Part shown: positions 1 through 4,527 of the stretch, piece by piece
Layout of the letters: every line of letters starts with the position of its first letter
How positions within the stretch are numbered: the first letter of the stretch is position 1
DNA from: Clostridia bacterium
GTDB lineage: Bacteria; Bacillota; Clostridia; Christensenellales; DUVY01
NCBI GenBank assembly: GCA_026001225.1
Contig: BNZQ01000079.1
Coordinates: 1-6,127 of the forward strand
Length of the DNA stretch: 6,127 nucleotides
Direction: 5' to 3'
Notes under the pieces: generated by a model
The model's input: only the letters and a program-made list of their open reading frames with translations
Databases searched by the model: none
Told to the model about the DNA's origin: nothing
Position numbers and translations under genes: made by a program

Positions 1-738
1 GTGACGGACACGGTGAACTATGACCCTCCGGCCGACATGACCGCAAGCTTGACGATCAATAAGGGCGCGCCGGATATGACCGGGATCACGTTCCCGGACG
101 GTGTTTTGCCGTACGACGGGACGGAGCGGAGTTTGACGGTGCAAGGGACGCTGCCCGCGGGCGTGAGCGTCAGTTATCTGTACGACGGCGCGGCGGCCAC
201 GGGCAAGACCGACAACGGGACGTACGCGGTGACGGCGGTGTTTGCCGTGGCCGATCCGAATTATGACGCGCCCGCGGACATGGCGGCAACGCTGGTTATC
301 TTTCCGCCATCGAGCGTCGGCACGACCCCGGGGACTCCGGGCGGCACAACTCCGGGCACGACCCCGGGCACACCCGCGCCCGGCACGCCCGGCGGGCCGC
401 CGCTGCCGCCCGGCACGGACGGGAGTTTAGACGGCTTGAAGCCCGGGGACAAGTTGCCCGACTTGCCGGACGTTCCGCCGGACTGGAAGTGGGACGGCTG
501 GTACGACGCGGACGGGAACAAGATAACGGAGTATCCGAGCGACGGCCGGACGTTATATCCGACGTGGAAATGGAACGACAGCCGGAACGCCTTTGAAAAA
601 GGCTGGGAATGGTTCACCAAGAACGTCGAGCCGCATTGGTGGTTCCGTTTCCCCGTGGGATTTTTGGGCATGACGTTTTTGGGCTGGCTGTTCATTCTGA
701 TACCGCTGAAACGGAAGCGGAAACGCGATGAAAGATAA
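1..738 (+). CDS. C-terminal part of a surface protein with MBG-like repeats, an InlB B-type repeat and a membrane anchor (5' partial)
   Basis: The reading frame is open from the first base and begins in the middle of a repeat, so the GTG at position 1 is an edge effect and the true start lies upstream. Residues 6-19 (NYDPPADMTASLTI) recur at 87-100 (NYDAPADMAATLVI). They mark the ends of two successive units of about 81 residues, with a YDGTE and GTYAVTA pattern like MBG/YDG-type beta-sandwich repeats of bacterial surface proteins. A Thr/Pro/Gly linker follows (about 107-139). Then comes an InlB B-type repeat (about 161-191; key motifs GWYDADG and TLYPTW), and a hydrophobic helix (about 217-236) ending in the basic tail KRKRKRDER. 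The helix and tail imply a single-pass anchor with the repeats outside the cell. No LPXTG sortase motif is present. The role is probably adhesion or cell-envelope structure; the ligand is unknown. Recognition of the domains is by pattern only. Confidence 0.82.
   Translation: MTDTVNYDPPADMTASLTINKGAPDMTGITFPDGVLPYDGTERSLTVQGTLPAGVSVSYLYDGAAATGKTDNGTYAVTAVFAVADPNYDAPADMAATLVIFPPSSVGTTPGTPGGTTPGTTPGTPAPGTPGGPPLPPGTDGSLDGLKPGDKLPDLPDVPPDWKWDGWYDADGNKITEYPSDGRTLYPTWKWNDSRNAFEKGWEWFTKNVEPHWWFRFPVGFLGMTFLGWLFILIPLKRKRKRDER
319..396 (+). repeat. Low-complexity Thr-Pro-Gly linker repeat inside the surface protein gene
   Basis: Short GC-rich units such as CCGGGCACGACCCCGGG recur with small variations and encode TTPGTPGG-like runs (residues about 107-132). 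It is a flexible spacer between the MBG-like repeats and the InlB-type repeat. Such tracts can change length by slippage, so copy number may differ between strains. Confidence 0.75.
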
Positions 739-762
739 GACCGACTGAACGAAGTCCGCCGA

Positions 763-783
763 ACTGAAAACTGAAAACTGAAA
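763..783 (+). repeat. Tandem heptad array, three copies of ACTGAAA
   Basis: ACTGAAA occurs three times without interruption at 763-769, 770-776 and 777-783, followed by ATTG. It lies 25 bases after the stop codon of the surface protein gene. Short heptanucleotide tandem repeats of this kind (STRR-like) are typically intergenic and scattered through a genome. A second array with the same period lies at 1093-1113. Confidence 0.8.
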
Positions 784-798
784 ATTGCGGTCGGGACT

Positions 799-825
799 GC
801 AAAACGGCTTCGCGCCTTTGCCGTT
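799..825. repeat. Imperfect hairpin near the 3' side of the surface protein gene
   Basis: Two alternative stems overlap here. One pairs GCAAA (799-803) and GGC (806-808) with GCC (814-816) and TTTGC (817-821), with a two-base bulge. The other pairs AACGGC (803-808) with GCCGTT (820-825). No run of T follows, so it is not a classical intrinsic terminator for the 1-738 gene, although some role in 3'-end formation is possible. Confidence 0.45.
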
Positions 826-896
826 ATTCAGAGGGACGCCGTAGGGTCAGGGCAGCGTGCGTCGGCCCGCCGTGGAATCTCAGCCGCTTAAAAATT

Positions 897-930
897 CCCC
901 TCCTATGGGAGGGGTGTCCGCGAAGCGGAC
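897..930. repeat. Twin GC-rich palindromes (REP-like)
   Basis: CCCCTCC (897-903) pairs with GGAGGGG (908-914) around a four-base loop. Directly after it, GTCCGC (916-921) pairs perfectly with GCGGAC (925-930) around GAA. The two adjacent hairpins are followed by GGGGTGG (931-937), which recurs at 1082-1088. This organisation fits an interspersed palindromic element rather than a terminator, since no T-run follows. From memory, similar sequence is common between genes in gut Clostridia genomes; that recollection is not verified here. Confidence 0.65.
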
Positions 931-964
931 GGGGTGGCTGCGCGCTCCGCTTCGCTCTTGCGTC

Positions 965-982
965 GGAATCCTGACGGATTCC
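965..982. repeat. Perfect 7-bp hairpin
   Basis: GGAATCC (965-971) and GGATTCC (976-982) are perfect reverse complements separated by TGAC. It is one of several hairpins in this gap and has no T-run after it. It is probably part of the same composite repeat as the palindromes at 897-930. Confidence 0.6.
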
Positions 983-1010
983 TCGTTTGATCGCTTGCTC
1001 CGCGCTGTTT

Positions 1011-1051
1011 CCGGCCAAACGCGAATTTTTATACAATAAAAATTCGGCCGG
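1011..1051. repeat. Compound hairpin with a perfect 10-bp AT-rich core
   Basis: CGAATTTTTA (1022-1031) pairs perfectly with TAAAAATTCG (1037-1046) around TACAA. Outside it, CCGGC (1011-1015) can pair with GCCGG (1047-1051), leaving a six-base bulge on the left arm. The structure lies about 80 bases upstream of the 1131 start codon. It could be the end of a small repeat element or a transcript-stabilising or attenuating structure. The lack of a T-run after the full stem argues against a simple terminator. Confidence 0.6.
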
Positions 1052-1092
1052 ACTTAAATCGGTTGTTATTTTCAAAGGGGCGGGGTGGTTCA

Positions 1093-1113
1093 ATAATTGT
1101 GCATTGTAAATTG
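1093..1113 (+). repeat. Degenerate heptad array (ATAATTG / TGCATTG / TAAATTG)
   Basis: Three consecutive 7-base units each end in TTG with period seven: 1093-1099, 1100-1106 and 1107-1113. The array ends immediately before the ribosome binding site of the 1131 gene, so it probably forms part of that gene's leader. Its period equals that of the ACTGAAA array at 763-783, although the unit sequence differs. Confidence 0.65.
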
Positions 1114-1115
1114 AA

Positions 1116-1122
1116 AGAGAGG
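1116..1122 (+). promoter_or_regulatory. Ribosome binding site for the 1131 gene
   Basis: AGAGAGG at 1116-1122 is followed by eight bases (ATATTTTT) and then ATG at 1131. The spacing is good and the spacer is AT-rich, which supports 1131 as the start. Confidence 0.75.
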
Positions 1123-1130
1123 ATATTTTT

Positions 1131-2252
1131 ATGACATGGGAATGGTACGTATTCGGCGCGTTGGCGGGATTGGTTTTCATCACGCTGATCGCCCTTTTGA
1201 GCCGTAAAAAGAAACCCGCCGCTGTCAAAGCGACGGCGACGGCAAGCGACGGCGCGGTCAAAGATACGGCGGCGGAGCCGATTCGCGCGGGCGTGGCGAC
1301 GTCTGCGGGCGGTATTCACGCCGACGCGGCCGCGACTGCGGGCAATGGCGGTCCCCGCGCCGGCCATGAGTATTTTCCGCTGGTGTTCCAAGACGATCCC
1401 TACTACCGGCAGCGGCAGCAAGGCTACGCGGCGGTACCGCCGCCCGCGCAAGCCTATGCCTACGCGCCCTACGAGGGGCCGGATCGGCGGCAGAACCGCG
1501 ACGCTTTCGCCTACGGCGGCGAGGAACGGCGGCGCGCGCGCCCCGATTACATTCACGATGCCTATCCCGCTGACTATGCCGCCGGCTACGCCGACGCGCG
1601 GCGCGAGGCCGACGCCGCCGACAACGCCGCGACGAGAGAACTGCTCAATCAAATTTTGCGCGAAGCCCGCGAGAACCGAACGAACCGCGCCCGCCCCGAT
1701 CCTTTCGGCAAGTCCACGGCGCAACTGCTCCGCGAGGTCTTGCAAGAAGTTCAACAACCGCAACCGCAAGGATACGGCGTTCCCGTTCAACAAGGGTACG
1801 CGCCCGTTCCCGTCGTGCAAACGCCCGCTCCGGCTCCCGTCGCGCCTGCGCCGCAACAACCGCAACAAGCCCCCGGATCGCCGGTCACGGTCAACCTTAC
1901 CGTGCCGGGCAACGCGCCCGCCCCGGCTCCCGTTCAAGCCGCGCCCGTTCCCGCTCCGCAACAGCCCGCGCCCGTCGCCGTGCAAGCGGCTCCCGCACCC
2001 GAGAAACGGCCGCCGCACACGCCGCCGCCGCGTTTGATTTCCCAAGTGAAAGTAAAGAACCCGGACGGCACGACGGAGTACACGAAAACCTATCAGCGGC
2101 ACGACGGCTCCAAGTTCACCAAGTCCGAAATCAAAGACCCCCAATGCCGCCACATCGTCGCCCTGCCCGCAGAACCCGCCGTCCCCGGCTACGCCTTCCG
2201 CTCCGACGCCCAGCCCTCTCTGCCCGTCAAGGAGCAGCGCAGGAGAAAGTGA
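1131..2252 (+). CDS. Unknown single-pass membrane protein with a long Ala/Pro/Gln-rich region
   Basis: I do not recognise this 373-residue protein. Residues 5-23 form one hydrophobic helix followed by RKKK (25-28), which predicts a membrane anchor with the bulk of the chain on the cytoplasmic side by the positive-inside rule. Residues 30-75 are Ala-rich. Residues 80-165 are Tyr/Arg/Asp-rich with repeated YA-type dipeptides. Two charged, probably helical stretches lie at about 162-182 and 194-209 (RELLNQILREARE, AQLLREVLQEV) and could form short coiled coils. Residues 208-300 are dominated by Pro, Ala, Gln and Val (PAPAPV, PQQPQQ) and are probably disordered. Residues 302-341 are of ordinary composition (SQVKVKNPDGT, YQRHDGSKFTKSE) and may be the functional end. 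The start is supported by a good ribosome site. A scaffolding or envelope role is only a guess from composition. Confidence 0.8.
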   Translation: MTWEWYVFGALAGLVFITLIALLSRKKKPAAVKATATASDGAVKDTAAEPIRAGVATSAGGIHADAAATAGNGGPRAGHEYFPLVFQDDPYYRQRQQGYAAVPPPAQAYAYAPYEGPDRRQNRDAFAYGGEERRRARPDYIHDAYPADYAAGYADARREADAADNAATRELLNQILREARENRTNRARPDPFGKSTAQLLREVLQEVQQPQPQGYGVPVQQGYAPVPVVQTPAPAPVAPAPQQPQQAPGSPVTVNLTVPGNAPAPAPVQAAPVPAPQQPAPVAVQAAPAPEKRPPHTPPPRLISQVKVKNPDGTTEYTKTYQRHDGSKFTKSEIKDPQCRHIVALPAEPAVPGYAFRSDAQPSLPVKEQRRRK

Positions 2253-2261
2253 TCGCGAGTA

Positions 2262-2422
2262 TCAAGCAAAAAGAACCGCCGTTTTGAAACGCCATGAAAT
2301 ACGTCTATCGATTTGACTATGTCCGTTACAACGGTACGGTCCCCCGAACTCTTTCAAATCACGCGAAAACCAACCGTCTATGCCGCGGCGGTTCATCGTA
2401 CCCGTCAAGCAAAAACCGCCGT
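2262..2422. repeat. Imperfect direct repeat pair around TCAAGCAAAAA...CCGCCGT
   Basis: TCAAGCAAAAAGAACCGCCGT at 2262-2282 and TCAAGCAAAAACCGCCGT at 2405-2422 are identical apart from a three-base insertion, and are 143 bases apart in the same orientation. The right copy lies inside the GGFCLT codons of the GH43 remnant and the left copy ends at the remnant's stop codon. The pair may mark a local duplication or rearrangement that broke the gene. Confidence 0.55.
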
Positions 2423-2504
2423 CCGCCGTGAAAACAAACGGATCACGAATACAAATATTCTCTATTCTTTTACCGCCCACAAACGCGATTCCCTTTTTAT
2501 CCAT
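2262..2504 (-). pseudogene. Remnant of a second family 43 glycosidase, N-terminal motifs only
   Basis: The 80-residue frame reads IRDPFVF at 19-25, then GGFCLTGT, GIDGWFSRDL and EFGGPY up to residue 57. This matches in order the start of the intact GH43 enzyme at 3623-4486 (IRDPFIL, KYYLFGT, GFDVFESDDL, NFEGPF). The Asp of RDP (residue 21; the catalytic base in the family) is kept. After GGPY the similarity stops: residues 58-80 show none of the next GH43 motif (FWAPEVH), and I found no continuation in the two other frames down to 2253. A complete enzyme needs about 280-300 residues, so the pKa-modulating Asp and the general acid are missing. No ribosome site precedes the ATG, which is 51 bases after the 2556 stop. 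The best reading is a decayed or truncated gene copy at the operon's end. A chance match or a short expressed relic are the alternatives. Confidence 0.6.
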
Positions 2505-2555
2505 CCACGGGAGTGGACAAACCGTGAGTTATTAGCGCGCTTTGCCCTCCCCCAT

Positions 2556-3584
2556 TCAACGGATACCTTTCGCGCTCATAACCTCGTACAAGGCCTTGAT
2601 ATTTTCGGGCGGGACGTCGTGGGGGACGGTGTGCGTCGGGGCGAATATGTAACCGCCGCCCGGTTTCATGACGTCCAAGATCTTTTTCGCCGTCGCCTGC
2701 ACCTCGGACGGCGTCGCTTTCGCTAATAATTGCTGTGTCGATACCCCGCCCCAAAAGGTGAGCTTATCGCCGAATTGTTGCTTGATTTTCGCTATGTCGT
2801 AGATCTCGGGCTGAAACGTCTGATAGCAATCCAAACCTATTTCGATCACGTCCGGCAGGATTTCCTCTATGTCGCCGCACGAGTGCTGAAACACATAGCG
2901 GCCCGCCCTTTTCGCCCTCGCGTACAGCTCCTTCATGACGGGCTTGATAAATTCGCGCCAATGCGCCGCGCCCATCATAAGCCCCTTTTGACTGCCCCAA
3001 TCATCGCCGAAATAGAATGCGTCGAAGTCAAATTCCAGCATACTATCCATGATTTTCAGGTTGTATTCCTTTATGCCGTTCAGAAGCCGCTTCAATTCGT
3101 CCGGCGCGGCTATCATCGCCATAAACACGTTTTCCATACCGCAAAGGCTCCACGCCCGCTCGAATACCGAAAAGCCGATGCCGACGACCGTGAATTTGTC
3201 CTCTTTTTTTGACAAGAACTCTTTTAACTCTTTGCGGAGGCGCGCCGCGTCGTACGGCGGGAATACGTAGGCGTCCGCGTCCGTTTCAATGTCGTCGATG
3301 ACATGGTTGTCGATAACGCCTATATCCTTATCCACGCCCGAACGGTTCCAGACAACGCCGAATCCGTCACGAAAATGATCCTTGTTCGGCATACCCGTAT
3401 TCTCCGGCCAATTCCATGTCTGGTAAACGTGCAGATGATAGCCCCAGTCCTGATCGAAGCCCTTGCCGAACGCCTTTCCGAGGTTTTCCTCCTCCTGCGC
3501 CGTGTATTCCATGTAGTACGGCGTAAAATCCGTTTCCTTGTGTTGCAGCGCGGCGATCACCCGCTCCCGTCTTGTCATTCCCAT
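2556..3584 (-). CDS. Uroporphyrinogen decarboxylase-fold (URO-D/MtaA-like) protein in a glycosidase operon
   Basis: This 342-residue protein has the length and pattern of the URO-D superfamily (PF01208), which includes haem-pathway HemE and corrinoid:thiol methyltransferases such as MtaA and MtbA. Seen: an N-terminal TRRERVIAALQHKETDFTP (4-22), FGDDWGSQ (192-199), FQHSCGDI (232-239), FWGGVS (277-282) and GYIFAPTHTVPHDVPPENI (311-329). H234 and C236 match two of the zinc ligands of MtaA-type enzymes. Where those enzymes carry a third Cys, this one has His (H318). The RQAGRY substrate motif of true HemE is absent, so haem synthesis is unlikely. It is a predicted soluble cytoplasmic protein. It is 38 bases downstream of the GH43 gene in the same direction, probably in one operon. 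No corrinoid protein or partner methyltransferase is seen nearby. Relatives occur beside glycosidase genes in gut bacteria (family knowledge); the reaction is unknown. Confidence 0.85.
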   Translation of the reverse strand: MGMTRRERVIAALQHKETDFTPYYMEYTAQEEENLGKAFGKGFDQDWGYHLHVYQTWNWPENTGMPNKDHFRDGFGVVWNRSGVDKDIGVIDNHVIDDIETDADAYVFPPYDAARLRKELKEFLSKKEDKFTVVGIGFSVFERAWSLCGMENVFMAMIAAPDELKRLLNGIKEYNLKIMDSMLEFDFDAFYFGDDWGSQKGLMMGAAHWREFIKPVMKELYARAKRAGRYVFQHSCGDIEEILPDVIEIGLDCYQTFQPEIYDIAKIKQQFGDKLTFWGGVSTQQLLAKATPSEVQATAKKILDVMKPGGGYIFAPTHTVPHDVPPENIKALYEVMSAKGIR

Positions 3585-3594
3585 GTTTTATTGT

Positions 3595-3600
3595 CTCCTT
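3595..3600 (-). promoter_or_regulatory. Ribosome binding site for the URO-D-fold gene
   Basis: On the minus strand AAGGAG sits ten bases before the ATG at 3584. A second in-frame ATG two codons later would be 16 bases away, so the first ATG is the better start. Confidence 0.75.
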
Positions 3601-3622
3601 AACCTTTATTTACTCTCTTTGA

Positions 3623-4486
3623 TTAGTCGCTTAAAACAAGTTTTCCCTTTTTAATCCGGACTTCCTTATAATGAAACCGTTCCGACCCCGCCGGCATGTT
3701 GGGATAATGATAGGTCATGCAAACCGTCCCGTCCGCTTTTTGGAAGATCATTCCGTGCCCGCCGTCGTTTTTAATCAGCGGCTCGCTCTCGTGAATCCAC
3801 GACCCAAAGATACCGCCTATCGAGCGGGCTTGACCCATAGCGTATCCGTCTTTGCCCGCGCTCGACCATAGCATGATCAGAGCGCCGTCGCCCGCACGCA
3901 CGACAAACGGCCCGTCGGTTATAAAGTCGCTTGCCTTGGCCGCCGGCACAACCCACGGAGCCTCGGACGCGCGAAACAACAGCTTCGATTCCCCCGCCGT
4001 TGTTTTCAAGTCCGCCGACATAGGCACAAGCCGCATCTCGCCGTCTCCGACCTCTATCCACTCGCGGCAATAAACCATATACGGTTTTCCGTCCTCGACA
4101 TAGAGAGTAGCGTCCAAGCACATCTGCCCGTCGGGCGTAAAAGGCGGCGCGTAGACGGCATACGGGCCTTTAGGCGTATCGGACACGAGAATTTGACACC
4201 GTCTGGTTCCCCCCGTCTTTCGGAACGCGGCGAGCATATAATAGCGTCCGCGATAGAAATGCACCTCCGGCGCCCAAAAATTCGTATCCGCCCAAAAGTC
4301 AGGGGGCCGTCGAAACGCGGGGAACGGGCCCTCGAAATTTTCCAAATCGTCGCTTTCAAACACGTCGAAGCCGGACGCCGACCCGTCCCATTTATCCGCG
4401 TCGGTCGTGCCGAACAAGTAATATTTGTTTTCGACCCGCAAGATAAACGGGTCGCGGATATTCAGGTCTTCTCTTTTGATTCTCAT
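3623..4486 (-). CDS. Glycoside hydrolase family 43 enzyme, cytoplasmic (arabinosidase, xylosidase or galactofuranosidase type)
   Basis: The 287 residues match a single five-bladed beta-propeller catalytic domain with no signal peptide and no added binding module, so it probably acts inside the cell on imported oligosaccharides. Seen in order: NIRDPFIL (9-16) with D12 as the expected catalytic base; FWAPEVHFY (70-78); CLDATLYVEDG (123-133) with D125 as the expected pKa-modulating Asp; ITDGPFV (189-195), where the family's general acid Glu would normally sit but D191 is found; LWSSAGKDGYAMG (206-218); and GGHGMIF (242-248). From memory, a branch of GH43 carries this DGP, WSS and GGHGMIF pattern, so the Asp may be normal for that branch. 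The substrate cannot be fixed from sequence. The gene lies 41 bases downstream of the alpha-galactosidase and 38 upstream of the URO-D-fold gene. A weak AGAAGG ribosome site is 11 bases before the ATG. Confidence 0.87.
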   Translation of the reverse strand: MRIKREDLNIRDPFILRVENKYYLFGTTDADKWDGSASGFDVFESDDLENFEGPFPAFRRPPDFWADTNFWAPEVHFYRGRYYMLAAFRKTGGTRRCQILVSDTPKGPYAVYAPPFTPDGQMCLDATLYVEDGKPYMVYCREWIEVGDGEMRLVPMSADLKTTAGESKLLFRASEAPWVVPAAKASDFITDGPFVVRAGDGALIMLWSSAGKDGYAMGQARSIGGIFGSWIHESEPLIKNDGGHGMIFQKADGTVCMTYHYPNMPAGSERFHYKEVRIKKGKLVLSD

Positions 4487-4527
4487 TATCGCAGCCGCCT
4501 TCTTTAATCGAGACCGGTATAATTTGT

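Larger units (their letters stand above)
739..1130. other. Gene-free gap made of short non-coding repeats and palindromes
   Basis: No credible gene is seen in these 392 bases. The small open frames across it are disrupted by, or consist of, palindromic DNA. From left to right it holds a heptad tandem array (763-783), a hairpin (799-825), twin GC-rich hairpins (897-930), a further perfect hairpin (965-982), an AT-rich compound hairpin (1011-1051), a GGGGTGG echo (931-937 and 1082-1088), a second heptad array (1093-1113) and the ribosome site of the next gene. The promoter for the 1131 gene is presumably within it, but no convincing -35/-10 pair could be picked. Confidence 0.7.
2253..2555. other. 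Convergent intergenic space between the plus-strand and minus-strand genes
   Basis: The plus-strand gene ends at 2252 and the minus-strand operon's last intact gene ends at 2556, so transcription converges here. The only content supported is the family 43 remnant on the minus strand and a short imperfect direct repeat. No stem followed by a T-run was found on either strand; a small CGTTT/AAACG stem (2280-2284 with 2287-2291) is too weak to call a terminator. Confidence 0.6.

Noticed and set aside
261..695. A minus-strand open frame opposite the surface protein gene
   Set aside because: It is the antisense shadow of the Gly/Pro linker and the InlB-type repeat, with no features of its own.
1032..1037. 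TACAAT as a possible -10 promoter box for the 1131 gene
   Set aside because: It lies in the loop of the compound hairpin and no acceptable -35 element is at 16-18 bases. AATAAT at 1092-1097 also lacks a -35 at proper spacing.
857..1039. A 60-codon plus-strand open frame in the gap
   Set aside because: It is built from the palindromes at 897-982 and ends in the AT-rich stem. It has no ribosome site, and its composition looks like translated repeat DNA.
763..1113. The repeats of the gap considered as a CRISPR array
   Set aside because: Units are 7 bases and directly abutting with no spacers, and no cas genes are nearby.
824..1261. A 145-codon minus-strand open frame across the gap
   Set aside because: It runs through hairpins, both echo motifs and the start of the 1131 gene. 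No domain or start signal supports it.
1029..2153. A 374-codon open frame on the minus strand, opposite the 1131-2252 gene
   Set aside because: It is Arg/Gly-rich with no recognisable domain and mirrors the GC-rich codons of the plus-strand gene. The plus-strand frame has a clear membrane helix and a ribosome site.
2313..2726. A 137-codon plus-strand open frame over the GH43 remnant and the end of the URO-D-fold gene
   Set aside because: It is antisense to a well-supported gene and contains no recognisable motif.
2556..3584. Annotation of the URO-D-fold gene as hemE
   Set aside because: The haem-enzyme substrate motif is absent, the H-x-C-G pattern fits the methyltransferase-like branch, and the neighbours are glycosidases rather than haem genes.
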